A stretch of 28,113 bases of DNA from a virus: the IMG/VR virus record IMGVR_UViG_3300012985_000020, positions 1-28,113 of that record; one strand, 5' to 3'. This document shows, in pieces, positions 13,094 through 19,409 of this stretch. A program made the translations under genes and the position numbers. The notes beneath the pieces are model-generated. The model was not told the origin of the DNA. It worked only from the letters and a program-made list of their open reading frames with translations, and did not search any database. Numbering within the stretch: position 1 is the stretch's first letter; each line of letters opens with the position of its first letter.

Positions 13094-13845
13094 AATATTT
13101 AATCTACTTACGAGTGTCTACGCACAAACAAGACACTGAAACTCAAAGGCGAGAATGTCTAGAGTATTTAGACAGGAAGTATCCAAGTGGTGGCTACATT
13201 TATACCATCTACGATGAAGGCGACTTAACTTCTCAGCTTCCAATGAACAAAAGACCTGAGTTGATCAGGATGTTAGATGATGTTACTCCTAAAAGCACAG
13301 TCTTGGTCTACGAGCTAGACCGATTAGCGAGGGATGTTTTAGAAGTTGTAGCTATCTATCGTGAAATCACTAAAGATAAGAAAGCTTTTGTACACTCTTT
13401 AAATGACGCAAGCTGCGATGAATTAACAGTAACTATTATGGGCGCAATCGCTCAGAAACAACGCGAGAGAACCCAAGGAAAGACGAAAGACAAGCTTTCT
13501 ACCAAAAGAAAGAAAGGAGAGAGGTACTCTCGTTTTCTTCCCTATGGATATGGTTTACATGAAACTAAATTAGTTCCAATACGCGTCGGCCATGAAATTG
13601 TCATGAAAAGAGGGATACTCGTTCCAATATTTGAGGAACAGCAGGCATTATCTCTGATGAAACAATTCTTTGCTGCGGGTATGTCATATCATTCGATTGC
13701 ACGCTCTCTAACTGAGCTGGGGTATAAAAATCGGGAAGGGAATCCATTTCAGAAGATGAGCATTTACCGCATTCTTTCCCGAATAGAGCAAACCAAGTTA
13801 GAGGATCAACTTCAAGAGGAGAAAGAACCTCTTCAGAGCTGTTGA
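13090..13845 (+). CDS. Serine recombinase (resolvase/invertase family)
   Basis: 251 residues. The catalytic domain has YLRVSTHKQDTETQ with nucleophile Ser10, and VLVYELDRLARD with catalytic Arg78 and Arg81, followed by AIAQKQRERTQGKTKDKLST, the usual long E-helix region. A recombinase-type DNA-binding part follows (MKQFFAAGMSYHSIARSLTE, LGYKNREGNPFQKMSIYRIL). It is shorter than phage serine integrases (450 or more residues) and lacks their zinc/coiled-coil domain, so resolution of multimers or inversion fits better than classical integration. Last gene of the early operon; its 3' 245 bases lie opposite the extended RusA frame. Confidence 0.9.
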   Translation: MKYLIYLRVSTHKQDTETQRRECLEYLDRKYPSGGYIYTIYDEGDLTSQLPMNKRPELIRMLDDVTPKSTVLVYELDRLARDVLEVVAIYREITKDKKAFVHSLNDASCDELTVTIMGAIAQKQRERTQGKTKDKLSTKRKKGERYSRFLPYGYGLHETKLVPIRVGHEIVMKRGILVPIFEEQQALSLMKQFFAAGMSYHSIARSLTELGYKNREGNPFQKMSIYRILSRIEQTKLEDQLQEEKEPLQSC

Positions 13846-14233
13846 TAATTATGATTGTTTTAGGATGTGGATGGTATAGTTTAATGGAATAACCTAAAGT
13901 AACCTTTTGGTCTCCATCAAAGCATATTCCATCCATACAGTCTAGGTAAAGCTTGATGAAATTATCTACATCAGGCTTTTTCTCATGTTTGAGAAGGCCA
14001 CTGTTATAAATCTTAAGACGATTCTTAGGAGTGCTGAGAGGAATAGGCATATGAAATATAAAAGACACACGGGGATGAGGAATAAAACAATAGTCAGCAA
14101 AATCCAAGGACATAATCTCCTTAATTCTTCTTTTGTCTTTCTCCCTGGGGTCGTAAATCCTTCCGAATCCATTCTTTCCTGAATATTTCATTCTAGTTTG
14201 GGCAATTGGTGTGCCATCAATCACAATCTTCAT
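13601..14233 (-). CDS. rusA: RusA-type Holliday junction resolvase with extended C-terminus
   Basis: Cleaves Holliday junctions during late recombination and clears branches before packaging. Start ATG 14233 has GGGAG five bases upstream. VIDGTPIAQTRMKYSGKNG opens the fold and KKPDVDNFIKLYLDCMDG, then CFDGDQKV carries the metal-binding acids (Asp88, Asp90, Asp106, Asp108). RusA proteins are about 120 residues; here the frame runs on for some 75 more past NSSEEVL, and that extension is simply the antisense of the recombinase gene. The original stop may have been lost, or the extension is tolerated. Confidence 0.88.
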   Translation of the reverse strand: MKIVIDGTPIAQTRMKYSGKNGFGRIYDPREKDKRRIKEIMSLDFADYCFIPHPRVSFIFHMPIPLSTPKNRLKIYNSGLLKHEKKPDVDNFIKLYLDCMDGICFDGDQKVTLGYSIKLYHPHPKTIIIINSSEEVLSPLEVDPLTWFALFGKECGKCSSSEMDSLPDFYTPAQLESVQSNDMTYPQQRIVSSEIMPAVPQILERVSLFS

Positions 14234-14501
14234 CAATACTCCCAAGATTCAGGTCTACATGCACGGACATATCAGCATCTTTGAGCCTTTGAAACCCTAA
14301 GATATTGCACACCCACTTTTTAGTGATTGGACAATCGTTACATGCTTGTTCTATATCAACAACTTCAGACCATTTCTTTAGAAAGAACATGGTAGCCATG
14401 AAAGTTTGTTCACAGAAAAGATAAATATCATCTGGTGGGATATTTCTTCTTAGATAGTTTACATTATCTTCAAATTGTTTCTTAAGTTGATTTTTGTCCA
14501 T
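14217..14501 (-). CDS. Replication-block hypothetical protein
   Basis: Ninety-four residues, AGGA four bases before ATG 14501. Helical with Cys pairs (YLFCEQTFMATMFFLKKW, EQACNDCPITKKWVCNILGF) and an acidic end (LGSIDEDCD). The three central Cys might bind a metal. It overlaps the gene upstream by 20 bases and RusA downstream by 17, so it is co-translated with recombination genes. Unrecognised. Confidence 0.65.
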   Translation of the reverse strand: MDKNQLKKQFEDNVNYLRRNIPPDDIYLFCEQTFMATMFFLKKWSEVVDIEQACNDCPITKKWVCNILGFQRLKDADMSVHVDLNLGSIDEDCD

Positions 14502-14670
14502 TAAGTCCTGTTACGTCAAAATAAATGTGTGTTCCTTCAGAATCTGTTTCTTCATGAACGCGCAGAACCTCTCTACCGTTCTTACCAAGTTTGTTAGATT
14601 TCTTAACAATATAGTCCAGATCAGCTATTGAAAGCTTAGTGTCATAAGTAACTGCATGTTCATGAAGCAT
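14482..14670 (-). CDS. Small hypothetical protein
   Basis: Sixty-two residues with GGGGG four bases before ATG 14670. A short alpha/beta pattern (DTKLSIADLDYIVKKSNKLG, then REVLRVHEETDSEGTHIYFD) suggests a compact fold. Sits between the SpoVG/SSB-like gene and the helical Cys protein. No family recognised. Confidence 0.6.
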   Translation of the reverse strand: MLHEHAVTYDTKLSIADLDYIVKKSNKLGKNGREVLRVHEETDSEGTHIYFDVTGLNGQKST

Positions 14671-14678
14671 AAAACCCC

Positions 14679-15002
14679 CTAAAAAGGAAAATCATCTTGT
14701 TCTGTAACCACAGGTTCGGGAGTCATATCAGGGTTGGAAGCAAGATATTTATCAATTGCCCCCATAATTTGACCGCGGAATCTGTTTTTAACGCCATCAT
14801 TATCAAATGTTACAAGCTCTGTGTACTTCTTTTCTCCCAGGTCATTAATAAACTCCCTGGAGGGAAGACTAATCCATCTATTAGTGCCCTTTTCAAAGAT
14901 TTTAACCTCATGTAATGTCATTTTCCAAGGAATAATATGCACATCACATGTAGCAAGTAAGGTTCCTTTGTTAACGGCATTAATGTTTTGAACTTCAATC
15001 AT
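14679..15002 (-). CDS. SpoVG-like protein with SSB-type C-terminal tail
   Basis: Likely single-strand or DNA-binding replication accessory. AGGTGAG precedes ATG 15002. The core reads KGTLLATCDVHIIPWKMTLH, then EVKIFEKGTNRWISLPSREF, with the beta pattern and the W-I-S-L-P-S-R box seen in SpoVG proteins (FVxMPSR), and a C-terminal helix RGQIMGAIDKYL as in SpoVG. It then ends in an acidic, disordered tail finishing EQDDFPF, which mimics the DDDIPF protein-docking tip of bacterial SSB. No OB-fold SSB gene is visible in the window, so this may be its replacement. The combination is inference; the motifs are seen. Confidence 0.65.
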   Translation of the reverse strand: MIEVQNINAVNKGTLLATCDVHIIPWKMTLHEVKIFEKGTNRWISLPSREFINDLGEKKYTELVTFDNDGVKNRFRGQIMGAIDKYLASNPDMTPEPVVTEQDDFPF

Positions 15003-15009
15003 TTCTCAC

Positions 15010-15849
15010 CTATAAAATTGTTCTGGTTCTTCTAGATTTACCTTTAAATTCAAATAATTGTCCTGTGTTTATTCTGTCTGACAATGCTTCTCCGCAGAAA
15101 GAAGCAAACTTAGTAGCCTCAAGATTTGTTGTAATTACAGTTCCCCTTCCTCTCCATTGCATTCGACTGTTGATCAAATCCATGAAGAATTCTAGGAATT
15201 TATTAGTTGCTTCCCCCGTGCCAAAATCATCGACGACAAGTAGGGACGTGTTAGTGATAGTGCTTATAAAATTATTAGTATGATCTCCAATAGAGTTTAA
15301 CCAGTTGGTAGAAAGTTGTTTTTGAGTAGTAAAAATACAAGAAACGGACTTTCTGATGAAAAGTTCACACATTCCCATAGCTGCATAAGTCTTTCCGGTT
15401 CCAGCTTTTCCCTGCATGTAAAGAATTCCTTTAGGGCTTTCGACAAACTTAAGCATGAAAGAGATTTTTCCGGGCTCTTGTTTGATGTTTTCAAACTTAA
15501 CGTCATGATGCAGATCGCCAATACCGTTTATTTCGCAAAATACTGGCCATGGCTGCATTATTTTAGATGGGGCAGTGTGTACATACCAACCACCATCATT
15601 TTTTGTCTTGTTGACCAAACAATCGCAATTTGAGCAAAGCCATACTTTTTCTTTAGAAATTGCAGGATCAACGCAGGGACAGTAGTAATTGCTTCCTCCA
15701 CACCATTCGCATGATTTTTCACACGACAAAATAGGGTTTTCCAACCTGACAATTCCTGAAGGAGTGAACACGTAGTGGCAAACAACAGACTTCTTTGGCT
15801 GTAGAGATTCTTTAAAGTCCGAAGAAATGTCGGTAATTGTTTTTGTCAT
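15010..15849 (-). CDS. DnaC-like helicase loader ATPase
   Basis: AAA+ ATPase of the DnaC/IstB group that would deliver the replicative helicase to the origin. The start at 15849 gives an ATGA overlap with the initiator gene; ATG 15858 is an alternative. Residues 43-77 hold many cysteines (CEKSCEWC, CPC, CSNCDC), an N-terminal zinc region that may bind the helicase or DNA. Walker A is GKAGTGKT (147-154), Walker B LLVVDDFG (203-210), sensor ITTN (239-242) and an Arg in LSDRI (259). The 279-residue length is usual. Initiator plus loader is the standard pair in lambdoid-style replication. Confidence 0.9.
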   Translation of the reverse strand: MTKTITDISSDFKESLQPKKSVVCHYVFTPSGIVRLENPILSCEKSCEWCGGSNYYCPCVDPAISKEKVWLCSNCDCLVNKTKNDGGWYVHTAPSKIMQPWPVFCEINGIGDLHHDVKFENIKQEPGKISFMLKFVESPKGILYMQGKAGTGKTYAAMGMCELFIRKSVSCIFTTQKQLSTNWLNSIGDHTNNFISTITNTSLLVVDDFGTGEATNKFLEFFMDLINSRMQWRGRGTVITTNLEATKFASFCGEALSDRINTGQLFEFKGKSRRTRTIL

Positions 15850-16826
15850 AAAGCCCATTTCTTCATCTCTTCCATCTTTTCAATCGCTGCCTGATCGTCT
15901 GAGCTTGGGGCAAACTTACGTGGAGGACGCGACACCATTTGCGAGTAAATTGTATTGAAATGATGATGAAAAATATCAGCAGGATTTGAAGGCTTACGCT
16001 TGTGTTTGTTATTGCAAACTACAGCTTGCCAGCCTTTGAAATCGCCACGTTGCTCAGTGTCATTACAAGCCCACTTGAAAGTTTTAAGCACAAGTTCTGG
16101 ATCTTGGTTCTCTTTTTCAACCATTCTCTCCACAGCAAGCAAAAATTTCGTCATGTCTTCAGGCTGTCGATAAACTGGATGAGCTTCTCTTGCAGCCACT
16201 ATCATCTGCGCAGTCAAAAACTTCACGGTAGATGAAAACTCTTCTGGCTGCCTAACTTTCTTTTTCTTAGAAGCAAACCCAACCTCCTTCTCAGCAGCGC
16301 AAGCTGCGTCCGGCGAAGCCGGTATTTCAGGAGGAATTAAAGGAGGTATATTTGTTGTTATACATGTGTTTTCTATAGAGTATGTATTTATTAGTGCCCG
16401 GTTTCCCGGATCCGGTTTTCCCGCATCCGGGTTATCCGTATCCGGGTTTCCGGACACGGTACTCTTTTCTTTAAATCTTTCTTCTTCTGGAAGTTTTTCC
16501 TCAAAAAATTCATATATAACATGCCCGAACCTTCCCTTTTCATTTCTTATTTCTTTCTTTAATGCGTATCCAGTCTTAATAAGTTCTTTAAGAATCGTAT
16601 AAATTTGTTCCTTTCCAATGCCTAATGCATCAGCTACTTGACGCGGATGAGCTTGCCAATTGTCAGGCAAAGAAAGCAGGTAGCAAAGCACTCCTTTTGA
16701 TTTAGGAGATAAGTCTTTGTCATTAAGCATCTTCTTAGAAATCATAACATAAGGGTTTTCCCTGTTATGCTTTCCTCTCTGGATTGTTACAGATAATTGA
16801 TTGACGGATAAATTAGAGTTTGACAT
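15846..16826 (-). CDS. Replication initiator with winged helix
   Basis: Probable O-like origin-binding protein, 326 residues, GGAGG five bases before ATG 16826. The N-terminal winged helix spans about 26-110: MISKKMLNDKDLSPKSKGVL, then WQAHPRQVADALGIGKEQIY. A linker with five-residue repeats (SGNPD, TDNPD, AGKPD, PGNR; 125-143) follows, then a DnaD-like helical C-terminal part (FLLAVERMVEKENQDPELVL, TFKWACNDTEQRGDFKGW) that would contact the loader. The repeat codons form GC-rich 15-bp tandem DNA repeats, listed separately. Ends overlapping the DnaC-like gene. Confidence 0.8.
   Translation of the reverse strand: MSNSNLSVNQLSVTIQRGKHNRENPYVMISKKMLNDKDLSPKSKGVLCYLLSLPDNWQAHPRQVADALGIGKEQIYTILKELIKTGYALKKEIRNEKGRFGHVIYEFFEEKLPEEERFKEKSTVSGNPDTDNPDAGKPDPGNRALINTYSIENTCITTNIPPLIPPEIPASPDAACAAEKEVGFASKKKKVRQPEEFSSTVKFLTAQMIVAAREAHPVYRQPEDMTKFLLAVERMVEKENQDPELVLKTFKWACNDTEQRGDFKGWQAVVCNNKHKRKPSNPADIFHHHFNTIYSQMVSRPPRKFAPSSDDQAAIEKMEEMKKWAL
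16399..16458. repeat. Four tandem 15-bp GC-rich repeats inside the initiator gene
   Basis: Units at 16399-16413, 16414-16428, 16429-16443 and 16444-16458, each like GGKTTTCCCGNATCC on the plus strand. They encode the NPD repeats. GC content is far above the surroundings. In lambda the origin iterons lie within O, so these are candidate iterons. Confidence 0.7.
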
Positions 16827-16840
16827 GATGACCTCCGTGG

Positions 16841-16893
16841 AATAATTTACACATTTTGATTGTAGAATAATTTACGCATTTTGATTTGTGTAG
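16841..16893. repeat. Tandem direct repeats upstream of initiator gene
   Basis: AATAATTTACRCATTTTGAT occurs at 16841-16860 and 16866-16885, each followed by a TGTAG-type end (16861-16865; 16889-16893). They sit 15-67 bases before the initiator start, covering its likely promoter, so operator or initiator-binding sites are probable. Confidence 0.65.
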
Positions 16894-16919
16894 AATATTT
16901 TATAAGTAGCGTGTTTGTT

Positions 16920-16939
16920 AATAGACTCGGTAGTCTATT
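16920..16939. promoter_or_regulatory. Inverted repeat AATAGACT/AGTCTATT
   Basis: Perfect 8-bp arms around CGGT, between the end of the HNH-like gene and the initiator promoter. Followed by TTTCC on the plus strand and by no T-run on the minus strand. It could act as an operator or attenuator; the arms share ATAGA/TCTAT with the palindrome at 17854. Confidence 0.45.
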
Positions 16940-16956
16940 TCCTTTATCGATGGGGC

Positions 16957-17265
16957 TTATGTCCCATCTTTATCCTTCTTGTTCCGGTAGTATTCTCGAT
17001 AGTACTCCGGATTCTTCTCTCGGAATTTCGATCTGTACTCGGTAAACTTTTCTTTATTCTTAGAGTAATACTCGCGCATGTAAGGGCGACGGTCATCGCC
17101 CTCTACACAGCGGTATTTCCAGGTCTGAGCTTTCTTTTGATAGCCGACGTTTCTTTTGATTGTGCATTTTTTACACTCACTACGTCTTTGTCCTGAACAA
17201 AAGTAGAAGTCTTTGCTGGCATCTTTTTCTTCACCACACCTTGTGCATACTTTCAATTCATTCAT
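16957..17265 (-). CDS. Zinc-finger protein, possibly endonuclease-VII/HNH related
   Basis: 102 residues from ATG 17265, which overlaps the previous stop. The N-terminus MNELKVCTRCGEEKDASKDF, then RRSECKKCTIKRNVGYQKK is the zinc knuckle that precedes phage HNH and recombination endonuclease VII-like domains (CxxC...CxxC with K-x-F). The rest is strongly basic and Tyr-rich (REYYSKNKEKFTEYRSKFRE), with no complete HNH His-Asn-His visible. It may be a DNA-binding zinc protein without nuclease activity. Confidence 0.6.
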   Translation of the reverse strand: MNELKVCTRCGEEKDASKDFYFCSGQRRSECKKCTIKRNVGYQKKAQTWKYRCVEGDDRRPYMREYYSKNKEKFTEYRSKFREKNPEYYREYYRNKKDKDGT

Positions 17266-17542
17266 GAAGAAGACCCTCAATACAAAAGAATGGAGTTCCT
17301 TCTTCAGTGGTAACGAATCCTTTTTTAAGATTAACAGCAATGTAACCAGGGATGTCTGTCGTTACCACGAAATCCATTAGCTCTAGGGTTCTTAAAGCTG
17401 GACTGTCTTGCATTTCTAATCTACTGAGTCCATTCATGCATTCAATAGAGCATAATGTCATCCATAACTTGGCTGCCTTAGTGCTTCGTTTGCAAATTCT
17501 TTGAAAGCATTTTTCACAGCACATGAAATATTTTTCACTCAT
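17258..17542 (-). CDS. Zinc-binding phage protein
   Basis: Ninety-four residues from ATG 17542 (a second ATG at 17548 is possible). The N-terminus has MCCEKCFQRICKRS with further Cys in TLCSIEC; this is followed by LRTLELMDFVVTTDI and VTTEEGTPFFCIEG. The pattern of an N-terminal Cys cluster, then LExxxFVTTT and a final FFC is common in small phage proteins of the replication region. Probably a zinc-binding accessory protein; its role is unproved. Overlaps its neighbours on both sides. Confidence 0.65.
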   Translation of the reverse strand: MSEKYFMCCEKCFQRICKRSTKAAKLWMTLCSIECMNGLSRLEMQDSPALRTLELMDFVVTTDIPGYIAVNLKKGFVTTEEGTPFFCIEGLLHE

Positions 17543-17807
17543 CTTCATGAATTCCTGCCAAAGTAATATGGATTCCGTTGTCTATAGGGTGCCACTCCAA
17601 GAGATTTTCTCTAGCTAGTTTCTTTATGTTCGTTCGAAAAGGTCTAAAATCTTCTGACATATCAATTTCGATAGTGGCTTTAGAGAAAAACACCTTACCT
17701 TCTCCGTCAGCTCTATTCAAACATTGCAGATAAGCGCTCATTGCTTCGGGGCAATGTCTAGAAATTTTGTCTAAAACTTCCTGTGTCGTGATAGCGTATG
17801 CGTCCAT
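17535..17807 (-). CDS. First gene of leftward replication operon, winged-helix-like
   Basis: Ninety residues from ATG 17807 with GAGAAAAA upstream. The secondary-structure pattern (ITTQEVLDKISRHCPEAMSA, then KATIEIDMSEDFRPFRTNIK, KLARENLLEWHPIDNGIHIT) of helices followed by a beta hairpin resembles a compact winged-helix DNA-binding protein. It may regulate the operon that it starts; the palindrome at 17854-17868 lies 47 bases upstream. The assignment is a weak inference. Confidence 0.6.
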   Translation of the reverse strand: MDAYAITTQEVLDKISRHCPEAMSAYLQCLNRADGEGKVFFSKATIEIDMSEDFRPFRTNIKKLARENLLEWHPIDNGIHITLAGIHEDE

Positions 17808-17853
17808 TTTTTCTCACAAAATAAATTTACTGTAGACAAAATAATCATCGGTG

Positions 17854-17868
17854 CGATAGAGTCTATCG
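17854..17868. promoter_or_regulatory. Perfect palindrome, candidate operator
   Basis: CGATAGA-G-TCTATCG, 7-bp arms around one base, about 47 bases upstream of the leftward operon start at 17807. Position and symmetry fit a dimeric repressor site. Confidence 0.55.
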
Positions 17869-18110
17869 TAGAGTTAATAAACAAATACGGGTGTTGTTCT
17901 TACAACTATGTATCTTTAAAATAATGGGTTTATACCATTTTTTATACGCTCCTAAAAACAAACGGGGTTGTTGTTTCCTAGAGCTAGAGTTAAATAAACA
18001 AACTTTAGAGCTAAATTAATACTCTCTTTGCTAATGTAATAATCTGTCCTCCCTCGAAAAGAAAACGATTTTACTAAGCAGCACTTATTTCCATCTTATC
18101 TATCTTGCTT
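17869..18110. other. Intergenic region with repeats, no gene seen
   Basis: AT-rich region between the leftward operon start and the 18138-18485 gene. It contains short direct repeats ATAAACAAA, TAGAGCTA and GTTGTT/AACAAC pairs, and ends in the hairpin at 18111. No open frame is convincing. A short rightward RNA ending at the hairpin is possible. Confidence 0.45.
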
Positions 18111-18135
18111 AGCCTCCCATAAAGGGAGGCTTTTT
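18111..18135 (+). terminator. Intrinsic terminator, rightward
   Basis: AGCCTCCC and GGGAGGCT form a perfect 8-bp hairpin with loop ATAAA, followed by TTTT on the plus strand only. No known rightward gene precedes it, so it either ends an unannotated rightward RNA from the 17.8-18.1 kb gap or serves as a structural 3' end for the leftward gene at 18138. Confidence 0.7.
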
Positions 18136-18137
18136 AA

Positions 18138-18485
18138 TTAAAGTAATTTGTTTTTTTGACCTTGTCCAGCTTTATTTGCATTTTTTTCTGCAACTACTTT
18201 AGCGTGAATCTCTTGCACTTTTTCTAATGATAAGTTGTATAGATCATAGATTTGCTTCAAAAGCGTCTTTTGAAATCTGTCGGAAAGTTCCTTGGTCTCC
18301 CAGTAGCAATACTGTAATTTTTGCTTTCTGTTGACCCACACTTCCGGCATTCTAATCCAAGCTTTCTTATGATTTGTGTTGTAGACTAGCTCACATTTTA
18401 TAAGAATCTTTTCATATTTTACCTCTAAGCATCCAATCATTCTAGTGTTAGGACGCAATTCAAACTTTACCAAATCTGCTTTCAT
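18138..18485 (-). CDS. Second SpoVG-like protein
   Basis: 115 residues, AAGGTGG five bases before ATG 18485. The core RMIGCLEVKYEKILIKCELV, then NTNHKKAWIRMPEVWVNRKQ repeats the beta arrangement of the protein at 14679: a beta hairpin, a W-I-(R/S)-(M/L)-P box, another strand, and a C-terminal helix (FQKTLLKQIYDLYNL). It lacks the SSB-like acidic tip and ends instead in a basic GQGQKNKLL tail. It is divergent to the nuclease/RecT-like operon. I infer a DNA-binding role in recombination or replication. Confidence 0.6.
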   Translation of the reverse strand: MKADLVKFELRPNTRMIGCLEVKYEKILIKCELVYNTNHKKAWIRMPEVWVNRKQKLQYCYWETKELSDRFQKTLLKQIYDLYNLSLEKVQEIHAKVVAEKNANKAGQGQKNKLL

Positions 18486-18510
18486 ATTTCCACCTTTCTA
18501 AAGAAAAAAC

Positions 18511-18539
18511 TTGTCTAATCAAATTTAATTTGGTACTTT
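18511..18539 (+). promoter_or_regulatory. Promoter of the recombination operon with operator in spacer
   Basis: TTGTCT (18511-18516), a 17-bp spacer and TACTTT (18534-18539). The spacer holds a perfect palindrome CAAATT-T-AATTTG (18520-18532), an ideal repressor position. It faces 18566 onward. Confidence 0.5.
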
Positions 18540-18565
18540 TCGATTAAACTTAAATTTTGAACATC

Positions 18566-18649
18566 ATGAAAAATCAAGAAGACTACGCAGTTTTATATTT
18601 CATAATCGCCATAATCTTCCTTTTCGTGTGGATTCTACACAATATATAA
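18566..18649 (+). CDS. Possible 27-residue membrane microprotein
   Basis: A short frame from ATG 18566 encodes KNQEDYAVLYFIIAIIFLFV, then WILHNI: a polar N-terminus and one continuous membrane helix. The ribosome site is weak (TTGAAC), so reality is uncertain. It ends 12 bases before the nuclease start and directly follows the operon promoter, so it could act as a leader or as a small membrane effector. Confidence 0.45.
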   Translation: MKNQEDYAVLYFIIAIIFLFVWILHNI

Positions 18650-18660
18650 ATAAACTTTAC

Positions 18661-19206
18661 ATGACAGAACAAGATAAGTCCAGAGAAAATTACACCAGAG
18701 TCACACAAATTTTATTCCCCTTTTCGGGTTTACAATCCATTCCACAAGAAATTCTACAAAATGCAGCGGAAAGAGGAACTCGCGTTCATCAAATCTGTGA
18801 AGGAATCGTAAGTGGAATAGGAGAAATAGGAGTAGATGATGAGACCTGGGGATTTGTGGAAAGCTTCAAAAAGTGGTGGAATGAAGAGCGCACTGTTGAG
18901 GCTATCGAAAAGAGATTCTGGGATGATGAACTTCGCATTACTGGCCAAGTGGATTTTATCCTCAAGGAGCAACACGGATTTACTATTTATGACATTAAAA
19001 CGTCTAGCCGCCCATCCAAAACGTGGCAAGCGCAAGGGTCGGCTTACGCATACTTAGCTAAAAAGTCTGGTTACCCCATCACTAAAGTCATCTTCATCCA
19101 TCTAAATAAGCACGGAAAAGAACCAAAGCTACATGAATATCCCGTAGACGACACGTTCTTTCTGTCCATCCAAAGAGTTTATAAACACTTCTTTTACAAA
19201 GAGTAA
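18661..19206 (+). CDS. PD-(D/E)XK exonuclease, RecB/Cas4-like
   Basis: A nuclease that likely resects double-strand ends for the RecT-like partner. Motifs in the 181 residues: AAERGTRVHQICEG (His43), then ELRITGQVDFIL (Asp98), TIYDIKTSS (Asp111, Lys113: the D...(D/E)xK core) and QAQGSAYAYLAKK (Gln126, Tyr129), all in RecB-family order. No iron-sulfur Cys cluster as in Cas4. ATG 18661 has a poor ribosome site; a GTG at 18628 is an alternative. It is followed two bases later by a small gene and then the RecT-like gene, the standard exonuclease-annealase pairing. Confidence 0.85.
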   Translation: MTEQDKSRENYTRVTQILFPFSGLQSIPQEILQNAAERGTRVHQICEGIVSGIGEIGVDDETWGFVESFKKWWNEERTVEAIEKRFWDDELRITGQVDFILKEQHGFTIYDIKTSSRPSKTWQAQGSAYAYLAKKSGYPITKVIFIHLNKHGKEPKLHEYPVDDTFFLSIQRVYKHFFYKE

Positions 19207-19208
19207 TC

Positions 19209-19409
19209 ATGAATGACTTAAGCGACAAAATGAAAGAAAGACTAGAGAAGTGGAGAAAAAACACTCTTGCAGTTCCTTCTGTTGAGAAGGTTAGAGAAAA
19301 GACGTCTGTCTATTTAGCACGTAGAGAGTATGGTGATGAGTATTCAGAAGAAGCAATGTTGCAAGAGCAAAGAAACAGGAGTGCCAATGAACAACGCCGT
19401 AGCCGTTAG
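19209..19409 (+). CDS. Small helical protein in recombination operon
   Basis: Sixty-six residues, AAGAG before ATG 19209, overlapping the RecT-like gene start by 23 bases. Charged throughout (DKMKERLEKWRKNTLAV, then REYGDEYSEEAMLQEQRNRS). Probably helical and possibly bound to one of its neighbours. No family recognised. Confidence 0.6.
   Translation: MNDLSDKMKERLEKWRKNTLAVPSVEKVREKTSVYLARREYGDEYSEEAMLQEQRNRSANEQRRSR

Noticed and set aside
13090-13845. Phage integrase with adjacent attachment site
   Set aside because: The recombinase is too short for a serine integrase and no attachment-like duplication or tRNA target lies next to it.
13985-14182. Plus-strand 65-codon frame opposite rusA
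   Set aside because: Antisense shadow of the conserved RusA domain, without start signals.
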